Below are positions 36,080 to 44,736 of a stretch of DNA of 64,000 bases, in pieces; positions within the stretch are counted from its first letter, which is position 1; each line of letters begins with the position of its first letter. The DNA is taken from contig NZ_AYPQ01000001.1 in NCBI RefSeq assembly GCF_000633635.1, positions 840,820 through 904,819 of the forward strand, given 5' to 3'. Below the pieces are notes generated by a model. The model was not told the origin of the DNA and made no database searches. It worked only from the letters and a program-made list of their open reading frames with translations. The translations under genes were made by a program, and so were the position numbers. Source of the DNA: Enterococcus crotali. GTDB lineage: Bacteria; Bacillota; Bacilli; Lactobacillales; Enterococcaceae.

Positions 36080-36910
36080 TTATTTAATTCCTGAAACATT
36101 GAACCCTTGTAAAATATATTTTTGAAAAATCGAGAACACGATCAAAATTGGAATAACCATAAAAGTTGCACCCGCCATCTGTAACGCATAGTTTGTCCCA
36201 TGTTGGCCTTGTAGCAGCTGTAGCCCAACAGATAGAGTATAATATTTTTCATCATTAGCGATGATCAACGGCCATAAGAATGAATTCCATCCACCAATAA
36301 AGGTCAAAATACCCTGAACCGCTAAAATAGGACGACTTACAGGTAAAATGATTTTAAAGAAGATATACCATTCACTCGCACCGTCTAGTCGTGCGGCTTC
36401 AAGCATTTCATTTGAAATAGTATTCATAAATTGTCGAAATAAAAAGATCCCAAAAGCGCCTGCTAACCCGGGTAAAACAATGCCTATCAACGTATTGGTA
36501 AGACCCACTGAATTCAACAGGAGATAAACTGGAATCATTGTCACTTGTCCTGGAATCATCATAGTTGCTAAAACCATCATGAAAAGCCAGTTTTTGCCTT
36601 TAAAATCAAACTTGGCAAAACCATAACCTGCCATAGCATTCAATAAAAGCCCTACAAACGAACAAGCCGTAATAATCAACGTATTTTTAAGATAGGTCCC
36701 AAAGTTTAATCTGATAAATAGTTCTTTAAAATTATCGAATGTCGCTGCCTTTGGTAATAGACTAGGAACGATCTGGTTGATTTCTGCATTGGTTTTAAAT
36801 GAAGAAAAGATCATCCACAAAAACGGGAAAAAGGTCATAACACCCAGAACGCCTAAGAGGATACCTATAAAAAGCTTGAAACTCATTTGAGCATTTTTAT
36901 GTGACTGCAT
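36080..36910 (-). CDS. Sugar ABC transporter permease (MalG/CUT1 type)
   Basis: A 276-residue CUT1 permease with six membrane segments and the EAA loop EMLEAARLDGASEWYIFFKIILPVS. Together with the other permease and the binding protein it imports oligosaccharides. No ATPase gene is in the operon, so it must share a multi-sugar MsmK/MalK-type ATPase encoded elsewhere, as is usual in Gram-positives. Confidence 0.92.
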   Translation of the reverse strand: MQSHKNAQMSFKLFIGILLGVLGVMTFFPFLWMIFSSFKTNAEINQIVPSLLPKAATFDNFKELFIRLNFGTYLKNTLIITACSFVGLLLNAMAGYGFAKFDFKGKNWLFMMVLATMMIPGQVTMIPVYLLLNSVGLTNTLIGIVLPGLAGAFGIFLFRQFMNTISNEMLEAARLDGASEWYIFFKIILPVSRPILAVQGILTFIGGWNSFLWPLIIANDEKYYTLSVGLQLLQGQHGTNYALQMAGATFMVIPILIVFSIFQKYILQGFNVSGIK

Positions 36911-36924
36911 ATCGTTCCCTCCTT

Positions 36925-37808
36925 TTATCCTTCATTTTCTTTTTGCTTTGTTTGAATTTTCATTTGAATGCCTGTCACGATAATGATCGCAATAAATAAA
37001 ATCACTGAACCCGCAGCTGCATAACCAAATTTATTATATTGAAACCCTCTTTGATAAATGAATAATGCGACTGATAAGGTACTATCAAGCGGACCACCTT
37101 TGGTCATGACGAATGGTTCATCAAAGAATTGGAACCAGCCAATCAAAGTTGTCACGGTTACAAAGAAAATCGAAAATTTCAGTAATGGAATGGTAATTTT
37201 TAGAATCTGTTGCCATTTGTTAGCACCATCGATTTCTGCCGCTTCATAATATTCTTTGGGGATTCCTTGGATCGCTGCTAAAAAAATCAGCATATTTAAG
37301 CCAATCGCTTTCCAAACAGCTATGATGATCAACGAAGTTTCGATGTACCGGGATCTGTTAGCCACATGATGGGACCAACATTTATATAGGATAATAGATG
37401 ATTTAATAACCCAATCGTTGGATTGTATAAGTACATCCAAACAACCGATACTGCCACTGTATTTGTGATCGAGGGACTATAAAATACTAAACGCATAAAA
37501 GAAAAAAATTTGTTTTCTCCAAAATTGATCATAATTGCTAAAGCTAAGGAAGCAATAATCACCAGTGGTACGCCGATAATGACATAATAAGCAGTATTGA
37601 ACATTGCTTGACCGAATACCTTGTCATTAAATATGTTCAAATAATTATCCAAACCGACAAAATTGATCCGGGAAAAATCAGCTAAACCAGCCAAACTCAT
37701 ATCCGTAAAACTAATGGTTACTGCTATAAAAATGGGGATAATCGAAAAAACAAGTAATAAAGCAATAGCTGGAGCTATAAAAAAATAAGGTGACTTTGAT
37801 TTTTTCAT
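36925..37808 (-). pseudogene. Sugar ABC transporter permease (MalF/CUT1 type), frameshifted
   Basis: The N-terminal half (37808-37329) and the C-terminal half (ending 36925, with EAA loop EYYEAAEIDGANKWQQILKITIP) are in different frames. One extra A in the AAA run near 37344 joins DPGTSK to TSLIIIAVWKAIGLN and restores a normal 294-residue permease with six membrane segments. The rest of the operon is intact, so a single-base sequence error is likely. It is the partner of the permease at 36080. Confidence 0.85.
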
Positions 37809-37839
37809 TTTTTTCTTTCCTCCTTATAAATAACCAAAA

Positions 37840-37910
37840 GGAATAAAAACAAGCATTCTAGTAGTTGTACACCTATTTAAAATGAACAACTTATTCTATG
37901 TTTTTATTCC
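37840..37910 (-). other. Intercistronic stem-loop between binding-protein and permease genes
   Basis: GGAATAAAAACA (37840-37851) pairs with TGTTTTTATTCC (37899-37910), with an inner AGTTGT/ACAACT pair (37863-37868, 37886-37891). In the mRNA it would form a long hairpin after the binding-protein stop. Such elements typically raise the level of binding protein over permease by stabilising the upstream message or causing partial termination. Confidence 0.6.
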
Positions 37911-37926
37911 CTTCGCCTCATTACTA

Positions 37927-39168
37927 TTACTTGATCAGCGTCTCTGTTTGCTCATTTAGTTCATCCATAGCATCTTGAAGATTCTTGCCACTTACAACAA
38001 CTTGTTCCCATTGCTTCATGAAGTTTTGTGAAATCTCATCCCATTGCTTTAATAAAGGCATTGGTTGTGATTCATTTAGTTGTTTTCCAAATACTGAAAT
38101 CAATGGATCACTTTTGAAAACCTCAGCGTCCCATGATTTCTTGTTTGTTGGGAGTGAGTTGGTGCTTTCAAAAAATTTTGTTTGATTTTCAGGTTTTGAA
38201 AGGTATTCGATCAGTTTCAGTGCATCAGTTTTTTTCTTAGAGCTGTTAAATACAGCCAAGTTTGCTCCACCAGTAACAGACATATTGTTTACAGGTCCCT
38301 TGGGTAATTCAGCAACACCCCATTTTCCGTCAATATCAGGAGCGGAATCCTTGATACTATTGATCATCCATGGACCACTGATAAACATCGGAACAACTCC
38401 TTCGCCACCAAAACTTTGACCGATTTCCAAACCTAAATCTGTTTTAGGAGCCGAGCCATCTTGAACTAGTTTATCCAAGAATTTTAAAGCATCTACCATT
38501 TCTGGCTGATTAAAAAGCGGTCTATCTTTCTTATCAAATAATTCCGAGCCATTTTGTCGAGCAAACATGAACCCAAAAGTCGGCTCTTTCAGCTCCACTC
38601 CAAATCCATATTTATTATCACCGCGTGCCGCTAGCTTTTTAGCTGCCTCAGCTAATTCATCCCATGTTTTTGGCGCTTCTTTATACCCCACACTTTCTAG
38701 TAAATCTTTTCTATAATATAATCCACGAGTTTCTGTATACCAAGGAACGGCATATGTTTGCCCGCTGAATTCAGTTGTTGCGACAGAACCATCAAAGAAG
38801 TTATCTGCTTTCATCACATTACTTTTCTTTACATCATCGCTTATATCCATCAATGCGCCCGCATCAACAAATTCGCTCATATACGTTGTCCCCATTTGGA
38901 CTACATCAGGGCCTTCTTTAGAAGCAACTGCTGTGAGTAACTTATCTCTTGAAGTAGCCCAAGGAATGCTTTGAATCTTGACTTTGATTCCTGATTCTTT
39001 CGTAAATTCATCCACAATCGGCTTGATTCCTTGATCCCCATCACCCATATACCAAAATATCAATTCGTCTGAAGCGCTTTCTTTATTTCCTGAAGAACAG
39101 GCTGCCATAACACCTACAGTTGCAAATAAAGTAGTACCTAATAAGCAAAGCTTTTTCCAAGATTTCAT
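37927..39168 (-). CDS. Sugar-binding lipoprotein of the glucooligosaccharide ABC importer
   Basis: A 413-residue extracellular binding protein of the CUT1 cluster. The N-terminus has a signal peptide with lipobox VMAAC, so the mature protein is lipid-anchored at Cys23. The domain shows SELIFWYMGDGDQGIKPIVDEFTKESGIKVK and later GGANLAVFNSSKKKTDALKLIEYLS. The first gene of the operon, with GGGAGTGG as ribosome site. The ligand is inferred to be beta-1,2-glucooligosaccharides from the downstream phosphorylase and GH3 enzyme and from the homologous Listeria cluster. Confidence 0.88.
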   Translation of the reverse strand: MKSWKKLCLLGTTLFATVGVMAACSSGNKESASDELIFWYMGDGDQGIKPIVDEFTKESGIKVKIQSIPWATSRDKLLTAVASKEGPDVVQMGTTYMSEFVDAGALMDISDDVKKSNVMKADNFFDGSVATTEFSGQTYAVPWYTETRGLYYRKDLLESVGYKEAPKTWDELAEAAKKLAARGDNKYGFGVELKEPTFGFMFARQNGSELFDKKDRPLFNQPEMVDALKFLDKLVQDGSAPKTDLGLEIGQSFGGEGVVPMFISGPWMINSIKDSAPDIDGKWGVAELPKGPVNNMSVTGGANLAVFNSSKKKTDALKLIEYLSKPENQTKFFESTNSLPTNKKSWDAEVFKSDPLISVFGKQLNESQPMPLLKQWDEISQNFMKQWEQVVVSGKNLQDAMDELNEQTETLIK

Positions 39169-39192
39169 ACTTCCACTCCCTTAATAATATTT

Positions 39193-39208
39193 AGTGAAAC
39201 GTTTCTAC
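39193..39208. promoter_or_regulatory. LacI-family operator O1
   Basis: AGTGAAACGTTTCTAC with the palindromic core GAAACGTTTC lies just downstream of the -10 box, where bound repressor would block transcription. The same 16 bases recur in reverse orientation at 39307-39322. Confidence 0.8.
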
Positions 39209-39215
39209 AAAAATG

Positions 39216-39244
39216 ATTATATTCTCTAGAGAAATAAAAAGCAA
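39216..39244 (-). promoter_or_regulatory. Promoter of the glucooligosaccharide operon
   Basis: On the minus strand TTGCTT (39244-39239) and TATAAT (39221-39216) are separated by 17 bases, 48 bases upstream of the first gene. Confidence 0.8.
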
Positions 39245-39253
39245 GCGTTTTCT
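39240..39253 (-). promoter_or_regulatory. cre site overlapping the -35 box
   Basis: On the minus strand AGAAAACGCTTGCT matches the cre consensus with one deviation and overlaps the -35 element, allowing CcpA repression. Confidence 0.65.
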
Positions 39254-39306
39254 TTCGCTTTATAGACATTTTATGAACAGTAATAAAAGCTTCATCAAGA
39301 ATTCTA

Positions 39307-39322
39307 GTAGAAACGTTTCACT
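39307..39322. promoter_or_regulatory. LacI-family operator O2
   Basis: GTAGAAACGTTTCACT is the exact reverse complement of O1 and lies about 90 bases upstream of the start site. Centre-to-centre distance to O1 is 114 bp, compatible with repression by looping. Confidence 0.75.
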
Positions 39323-39428
39323 GAAAATTCAATAAAGAAAACAGTTTATTCAACAGAATTTAAATGGAATGTTGCGTAATATAGTTCTTTGATCAACTTA
39401 TCAATACAGGAGAAAAATAACACAACTT

Positions 39429-39481
39429 AAAAAAGCAGCTCAGATATCCAGTCTTTTGACTGACATCTGAATTGCTTTTTT
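39429..39481. terminator. Intrinsic terminator downstream of the oxidoreductase gene
   Basis: AAAAAAGCA and TCAGAT pair with ATCTGA and TTGCTTTTTT; the inner AGTC/GACT closes the loop. It is nearly symmetrical and lies between the oxidoreductase gene and the upstream region of the glucan operon. Confidence 0.7.
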
Positions 39482-39602
39482 GAGACTCATCCTCTATTTT
39501 CTTATCTCCTTGAATTATCATAAAGAGAGCGGTATAAATAACAGGAAAGAAATAGTGCCTTTAGAATTATAAGGAGTTGAATACTGCTAACTCGGCCGCT
39601 TT

Positions 39603-40628
39603 TTATTGAAAGTCAGATAACACAACTTTTCCAATAGAATTACCTGATTCAATCAACGCATGTACCTTTCTCATATTTTCAGCATTGATTGGTGAAAATT
39701 CTCTTTTTAAAGTGGGGGTTAATTGATTTGTTTCAATTAAGTTGGCGATCTCATTTAATATTTCATGTTGTCTCACCATATCGGAAGTTTCGTATTTTTC
39801 TCGAGTAAACATCAATTCCCAATGGAAAGAAACACTTTTATCCATTAATGCGCCTAAATTTACTGGTTTGTTCAGTCTGGTGATTTAGGTAATGTGTCCT
39901 TCTGGATTAATGATCTTGCACATTTCATCCCAATTTTTTTCTGTACTATATAAATTTAAAATATAGTCAGTCCCGGATAATCCAAGTTCAGCTAACTGCT
40001 CAGATAAAGAAAAATGATGATTAATGACTTCATCTGCTCCTAGTGATTTTATCCATTCGATACTCTCATCTTTTGAAGCTGTTGCGAGAACCTTTAAGCC
40101 ACTCATTTTAGCAAGTTGTATCGCAACTGATCCAACTCCACCTGCACCATTGATAATCAAAATTGTTTTTCCGGCATCCTTAGATTTATCAATATTCATC
40201 CGATCATACATTGATTCCCAAGCAGTTAAAGAGGTTAAAGGTAAGGCAGCAGCGTTAGCAAAATCCAGATTTTTAGGTTTTCTTCCGACAATTCTTTCAT
40301 CTACAATATGATATTGTGCATTGGTTCCGCTACGTTCTAGAGCACCTGCATAAAAAACTTCATCACCAATTTCAAATAAAGAGCAATTTTCTCCCACCTC
40401 TGTTACAACCCCTGAAGCGTCCCAGCCTAAAATACGATAATCCTTAATAGTACTATCTTTAGGACTCCTTGCACCAATGTCCACTGGATTAACAGACACT
40501 GCCTTGACTTCCACTAAAAGATCTCTTGGTTTTAGATCATGAGGTTTTTCAATTTCCAAATCTAAAAAACTATTTCTATCGTCTATCGGTAAATATTCTT
40601 TTAACCCAACGGCCTTCATCATAATCAT
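39603..40628 (-). pseudogene. Zinc-type alcohol dehydrogenase/quinone oxidoreductase-like protein with in-frame stop
   Basis: A 341-codon MDR-superfamily gene. The cofactor-binding stretch ILIINGAGGVGSVAIQLAKMSGLKVLATAS is clear, as is GWDASGVVTEVG. A TAA (39885-39887) interrupts the frame between PEGHIT and ITRLNKPVNLGALMDKSVSF; both sides are in the same frame, and the C-terminal 80 or so residues follow the family. A TCA to TAA change would explain the interruption, since homologues carry Ser there. Product, if corrected, would be an NADPH-dependent reductase of unknown substrate. No regulator is adjacent. Confidence 0.75.
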
Positions 40629-40847
40629 AAAATCATCCCTTTCCTTCTTATTCGCTTATTGTACACCTCCTATATTCTTTATGTAAGAACGCACATTTTT
40701 GTGCATTAGGAAGGAATCAATAGTACATCTGAAGAGAAAGGGAAAGCAGTGGAAGCAAAATACATCTTCTTTTTATTTGTAGTAGTCAACATCAAATTAA
40801 TCTTGTTTCTTTGGTAAAAGCGTCATTATAGTAATAGGATCGTTATT

Positions 40848-41189
40848 TTATTCACCGAAAATTTCTTTTGCTAGAGCAAACGCAGACCACGCTTTTGGCC
40901 ATCCTGTATAAAAAGCTAAATGAGTGATTAATTCCACCATTTCTTCTTTTGTCACGCCATTTTGTTTGGCCATTTTCATATGAGCTTCTAATTGCGGTAC
41001 ACCTTGCGTTAATAAGCTTGAACAAGTAATCAAGCTACGATCACGTGGTGAAAGTTGTTCTTCTCTCGACCAAACTTCCCCAAATAACACGTCATCATTT
41101 AATTCTGCAAATTTTGGTGCAAAAGCACCTAATTGATCTCTGCCAGCAGTTTGTTTTTTCATTAGGTAGGACTCCCATCTTTTATTCAT
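40848..41189 (-). CDS. Carboxymuconolactone decarboxylase family protein
   Basis: A 113-residue CMD/AhpD-like protein with the helical core EQLSPRDRSLITCSSLLTQGVPQLEAHMKMAKQNGVTKEEMVELITHLAFYTGWPKAW. It keeps one Cys but not the CxxC of AhpD, so peroxidase activity is unlikely. It overlaps the cupin gene by ATGA and belongs to the aldo-keto reductase/cupin/CMD operon, which is controlled by a MerR-type promoter. Probably detoxifies or modifies a carbonyl compound; reaction unknown. Confidence 0.85.
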   Translation of the reverse strand: MNKRWESYLMKKQTAGRDQLGAFAPKFAELNDDVLFGEVWSREEQLSPRDRSLITCSSLLTQGVPQLEAHMKMAKQNGVTKEEMVELITHLAFYTGWPKAWSAFALAKEIFGE

Positions 41190-41599
41190 TTTTTTAATTG
41201 ATCATATGATTCATCAGAAACAGGTTCTAACCATTCAGGCGTGCCCGCTGTAATCGCTAAATGTTCAAACCAGCTATCGCTTGTCGCTCCATGCCAATGC
41301 TTCACGCCATCGTGAGTGACGATCACATCACCAGCAGTTAAAAATTGAGCAGCCTTCCCCTCTTCTTGATACCAACCTTCGCCACCAGTTACTAATAACA
41401 GTTGAAATCCATCATGGTGAATATGCCAATGATTACGACAGCCAGGTTCAAAGGTAACATTGCCCACACCTACATTGACCTTGGGATCTGCAATTAAATT
41501 GTTTAAATAACTTTGACCGATAAAATATTGCGCATACGCCTCATTTTTTTCTCCTACAGGAAAAATCACACCGTTTTTTACTTCTTCAAATTTTGCCAT
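41186..41599 (-). CDS. Cupin domain protein
   Basis: A 137-residue single-domain cupin with the metal-binding His cluster GCRNHWHIHHDGFQLLLV and, later, VIVTHDGVKHWHGA. Such small cupins bind a metal and often act as isomerases or dioxygenase-like enzymes; they commonly sit next to CMD proteins and aldo-keto reductases in carbonyl-stress operons. Here it is coupled to the CMD gene by a four-base overlap. Function not established. Confidence 0.88.
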   Translation of the reverse strand: MAKFEEVKNGVIFPVGEKNEAYAQYFIGQSYLNNLIADPKVNVGVGNVTFEPGCRNHWHIHHDGFQLLLVTGGEGWYQEEGKAAQFLTAGDVIVTHDGVKHWHGATSDSWFEHLAITAGTPEWLEPVSDESYDQLKK

Positions 41600-41635
41600 T
41601 CGTTATTCCTCCACTTTTTATTCGTTTATACAAAT

Positions 41636-42619
41636 TTATTTATGACCAATGATGACATGGGGAACATAAGGTTCTTCTAAGAACTGCACCTCAGCTTCAG
41701 TTAAAATCAAATCCAGAGCAGGAATTGCATTCATCAAATGACTTTCTTTTGTTGCCCCAATAATAGGTGCCACAACAGGCCCTTTTTGAAGCAACCAAGC
41801 TAGAGCAACTTGGACACGTTCCACACCTCGTTTTTCAGCGATTTCAGCTACTCGTTCAACGATGATTCGATCTTGATCAGCCGTGGTATCATATTTTGAC
41901 CTCGCTGTTTTATCTGTTTCAAAACGCTTCGTTTGTGCACTCCAATCACGAGTCAAGCGACCAGATGCTAATGGACTATATGGTGTAACGGCAATTTTTT
42001 GATCTTCGCACAAAGGGAGCATTTCTCTTTCTTCCTCACGGTATAGCAAATTCAGATGATTTTGCATCGATACAAATTTTGTCCAACCATTTTTTTCAGC
42101 CACTGCTTGTGCTTTCGCAAATTGCCAGGCAAACATCGCAGAAGCGCCAATATAACGGACTTTTCCAGATTTGACTACATCATACAAAGCTTCCATCGTT
42201 TCTTCGATCGGTGTATTGTAATCCCAACGATGAATGATATATAAATCAACATAATCCATCCCTAAACGTTCTAAACTAGCATCAATTTGATGGAAAATCT
42301 CTTTTCTTGAAAGTCCGCCACTATTGGGAACATTTTTTTTCATCGTAGTAAACAATTTGGTTGCAACAACGATTTCATCACGATTCGCATATTCATTTAA
42401 CGCTTTACCAAGAATGCGTTCACTGGCACCATATGAATAAACATTGGCTGTATCAAAAAAATTGATTCCTAAATCCAAGGCCTTTTTAATCACCTTTTTG
42501 CTTTCTTCCTCTTCCAATACCCATTCGTGAAAGCCACTATTAGGATCACCAAAGCCCATTGCACCTAAACAGATTCTTGAAACTTCCATTCCCGTATTGC
42601 CAAATTTTACATAGTTCAT
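41636..42619 (-). CDS. Aldo/keto reductase
   Basis: A 327-residue AKR with the catalytic residues in FDTANVYSYG (Asp, Tyr), VVATKLF (Lys) and LYIIHRWDY (His), and the C-terminal cofactor motif APIIGATKESHLMNAI. It is the first gene of a three-gene operon (AKR, cupin, CMD) with a 19-bp-spacer MerR promoter. AGGGAGG precedes the ATG. It is only distantly related to the AKR at 20022. Likely role in reduction of reactive aldehydes. Confidence 0.9.
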   Translation of the reverse strand: MNYVKFGNTGMEVSRICLGAMGFGDPNSGFHEWVLEEEESKKVIKKALDLGINFFDTANVYSYGASERILGKALNEYANRDEIVVATKLFTTMKKNVPNSGGLSRKEIFHQIDASLERLGMDYVDLYIIHRWDYNTPIEETMEALYDVVKSGKVRYIGASAMFAWQFAKAQAVAEKNGWTKFVSMQNHLNLLYREEEREMLPLCEDQKIAVTPYSPLASGRLTRDWSAQTKRFETDKTARSKYDTTADQDRIIVERVAEIAEKRGVERVQVALAWLLQKGPVVAPIIGATKESHLMNAIPALDLILTEAEVQFLEEPYVPHVIIGHK

Positions 42620-42663
42620 TTTATTTCCTCCCTATTATAAATTACTTTTTTACCACTACATAC

Positions 42664-42694
42664 ATTTTACTTCTTAAAGTGAACTCTAAGTCAA
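42664..42694 (-). promoter_or_regulatory. MerR-type promoter of the AKR/cupin/CMD operon
   Basis: On the minus strand TTGACT (42694-42689) and TAAAAT (42669-42664) are separated by 19 bases, and the spacer begins TAGAGTTCACTTTAAG, the inverted repeat typical of AdhR-like MerR regulators. A MerR gene lies 1 kb upstream. Confidence 0.8.
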
Positions 42695-42710
42695 GGACTA
42701 GAAGCAATAA

Positions 42711-42776
42711 ATAAAAAAAATTCTGAATCATGCTCCCCTTCTTAAATACTTAGAAGTAGAGGATGATTCAGAAATT
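42711..42776 (-). terminator. Intrinsic terminator of the 42784 gene
   Basis: On the minus strand TTCTGAATCAT and ATGATTCAGAATTTTTT form an 11-bp stem with a T-run, eight bases after the stop codon. Confidence 0.85.
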
Positions 42777-42783
42777 TATTCTT

Positions 42784-43590
42784 TTAATCATTTAATATAT
42801 CAGAAATCCAATGACCAAATTCACATGCTAAATGCAATTGATGCTGTTGAATCATGTAGTTTGGTAAAATACTAGGAAATTCAACTAGCGCTTTAAAACG
42901 AAACCCATTTTCTTCTTTTTTAACTTGATGACGAACACCGCCAATAATTGTGCCATTTTCCAAGCGTGCTGAGCCAGCTGCTTGAACCTCGTAGCCAGGA
43001 GTCAATTTCGATTGTAACCCTTCTTCATCGCCATAATGTGCAAAAAAATGTGTAGGTAATGGTGAGCCACCAGTGACTTCAACAACTTCTTGAATGGTTG
43101 GTGTAATACTTTGCAGCACATAATGATCTGGATTTGATCCAAGATTCATTGCTAAATGAACTTGATTGTTTTTCATCATGATTTCTGTAATGCGCTGCAT
43201 AACCTCATGAGGTTCCAAATCACTATTTGGCACAACAATTTCTGTCATACTATATTTTCGCTTGCCCTGTGAGATTTTTGTTGCGATAACAGAGCCAAAA
43301 TTGCCAAGGGCAGATTTTTTCTTTAAATGATTGCGAAGCTGATCAAGCCCTATATTCATTTTAATTCTTAACACTTCGTTTTGCATTGCTTCGACATTTT
43401 TTTGCTTCATCCATTCGTCAAATGATGAATCATCAGAAATATTTGCAATATTTTTTAAAACTTTATACGTTTTGATCAACCGTTTGTATTCCCACTCAAT
43501 CACTTTTTCAGATGGAACAACCAGCCCATCTATTTCAAATATCAGTTTATCTGTTTTGATCATTGGTATTCCACTATCTAAATCTGACAA
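42784..43590 (-). CDS. Protein of unknown function (268 aa)
   Basis: The protein is soluble, 268 residues, without signal peptide or membrane segment. Middle region MQNEVLRIKMNIGLDQLRNHLKKKSALGNFGS gives way to a mixed alpha/beta part with VHLAMNLGSNPDHYVLQSITP, EVTGGSPLPTHFFAHYGDEEGL and GFRFKALVEFPSIL. I do not recognise the family. The frame opens at TTG (43590) with GAGGG ten bases ahead; ATG at 43563 is the alternative. It lies between the MerR gene and the MerR-controlled oxidoreductase operon, and has its own terminator. Confidence 0.65.
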   Translation of the reverse strand: MSDLDSGIPMIKTDKLIFEIDGLVVPSEKVIEWEYKRLIKTYKVLKNIANISDDSSFDEWMKQKNVEAMQNEVLRIKMNIGLDQLRNHLKKKSALGNFGSVIATKISQGKRKYSMTEIVVPNSDLEPHEVMQRITEIMMKNNQVHLAMNLGSNPDHYVLQSITPTIQEVVEVTGGSPLPTHFFAHYGDEEGLQSKLTPGYEVQAAGSARLENGTIIGGVRHQVKKEENGFRFKALVEFPSILPNYMIQQHQLHLACEFGHWISDILND

Positions 43591-43660
43591 TTTTTATTTT
43601 CCCTCTGTAGTGCTTGAAGAAATACGGTATAACATGTAACATAATGGCTCAATTTCTCTT

Positions 43661-44059
43661 TCAGATTATCTTATTCATATTAAAATCTCTTAGTGTGTTT
43701 TCAACAGGAATCATATGTTCATCATAATTGGCTAATTTAAACTCTAGCCGTTCAATAGCTGTATTTAATTCTGATGCTTTTTCTTTCAGTTCTGCAATCT
43801 GGTCAGCAATGATTTCTTTACGAGCTGGAACTGTTTCATTTCCAACTTGAAATAGTGTCAAATATTCCACTAACGATTCAATAGATAAGCCAGCATTTCT
43901 CATCTGTCTGCTAAAAACGATCCAGCGTAAATCTTCTTCATCAAAATTACGAATCCCATTAGCACTGCGTTTTACAGGTGGAATCAAACCAATTCGTTCA
44001 TAATATCTGATCGTATCTGCAGAAACCCCACTTAATTCACTTACTCTTTTTATATTCAT
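43661..44059 (-). CDS. MerR family transcriptional regulator
   Basis: A 132-residue MerR regulator starting NIKRVSELSGVSADTIRYYERIGLIPPV, with the second wing region IRNFDEEDLRWIVFSRQMRNAGLSIESLVEYL and a C-terminal coiled coil (about 85-118). No metal-binding cysteines occur. Two promoters with the same 19-bp-spaced dyad (44146-44176 and 42664-42694) flank it, pointing to AdhR/TipA-type control of the neighbouring reductase operon and a small divergent gene. The ligand may be an aldehyde. Confidence 0.9.
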   Translation of the reverse strand: MNIKRVSELSGVSADTIRYYERIGLIPPVKRSANGIRNFDEEDLRWIVFSRQMRNAGLSIESLVEYLTLFQVGNETVPARKEIIADQIAELKEKASELNTAIERLEFKLANYDEHMIPVENTLRDFNMNKII

Positions 44060-44145
44060 GTCCTGTTCCTCCTCTACGCAATCCTTGATAAGCCTCTTTC
44101 TTCTTCATTATAAAACAAGTTTCTTCTCTTTTACAAACTTTCTTA

Positions 44146-44176
44146 CTGACTTAGAATTCACTTCAAGAGATAAATT
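44146..44176 (+). promoter_or_regulatory. MerR-type promoter of the small divergent gene
   Basis: CTGACT (44146-44151) and TAAATT (44171-44176) are separated by 19 bases with a spacer beginning TAGAATTCACTTCAAG, nearly identical to the promoter at 42664-42694. It lies upstream of the gene at 44202, in the divergent region next to the MerR gene. Confidence 0.75.
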
Positions 44177-44201
44177 AGCCTCACAATGAACCATTGGAGG
44201 A

Positions 44202-44496
44202 ATGACAAACGTTAGTGTTACACTTGTTGAATCTGGTGACATTCGCACAGAATTCCATTATGATAGTGCTCAAGTCACTGAACCGATGCCTGAATATATG
44301 ACGATAATCCATTTTGACTACGTTAGACCCAGCAAATAAATTAGCCGCTGGTGAACTTGTCAGAATGGCAACAAGAATTATTGAAAGTGTAGCAATTGAA
44401 CCTACGCAATTACGAGATAGTATGATTCAAACATTGGCAAAACGCGTGGTGGATTTTAAAAAGCAAACTGAATTGGCTGCTTCGACTGATTTTTAA
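44202..44496 (+). pseudogene. Small protein gene, frameshifted (about 97 aa)
   Basis: An ATG at 44202 after TTGGAGG opens a frame reading TNVSVTLVESGDIRTEFHYD; it ends at TAA shortly after MTIIH. Removing one T from the TTTT at about 44308-44311 continues as LTTLDPANKLAAGELVRMAT, RIIESVAIEPTQLRDSMIQT, LAKRVVDFKKQTELAASTDF to the TAA at 44494. The restored product is about 97 residues, soluble, of unknown function. It is driven by a MerR-type promoter. Confidence 0.6.
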
Positions 44497-44621
44497 TGGT
44501 TTATTTTAAAAGAATAATCGATTGATGGATGGATGGCGTAATTTTTTTAGCATAAAGTGAAAAACTTATCTTCCGGTCTGTGCTTTATCAATTTCACATA
44601 ACTGGTACAACAAAAGTGAAT

Positions 44622-44671
44622 AAGAGGTGAGAAACAAGTAGCTTATACTACTCATCTCTCGACCTCTTTTT
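44622..44671 (+). terminator. Intrinsic terminator of the small gene
   Basis: AAGAGGTGAGA pairs with TCTCGACCTCTT, with an inner AGTAG/CTACT stem, followed by TTTTAAT. Confidence 0.75.
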
Positions 44672-44736
44672 AATCGATTCACCAAAATTAGTAGTTCTTT
44701 CATAAGTGAATAAACCATGAAAAAACAATCTTTTAA

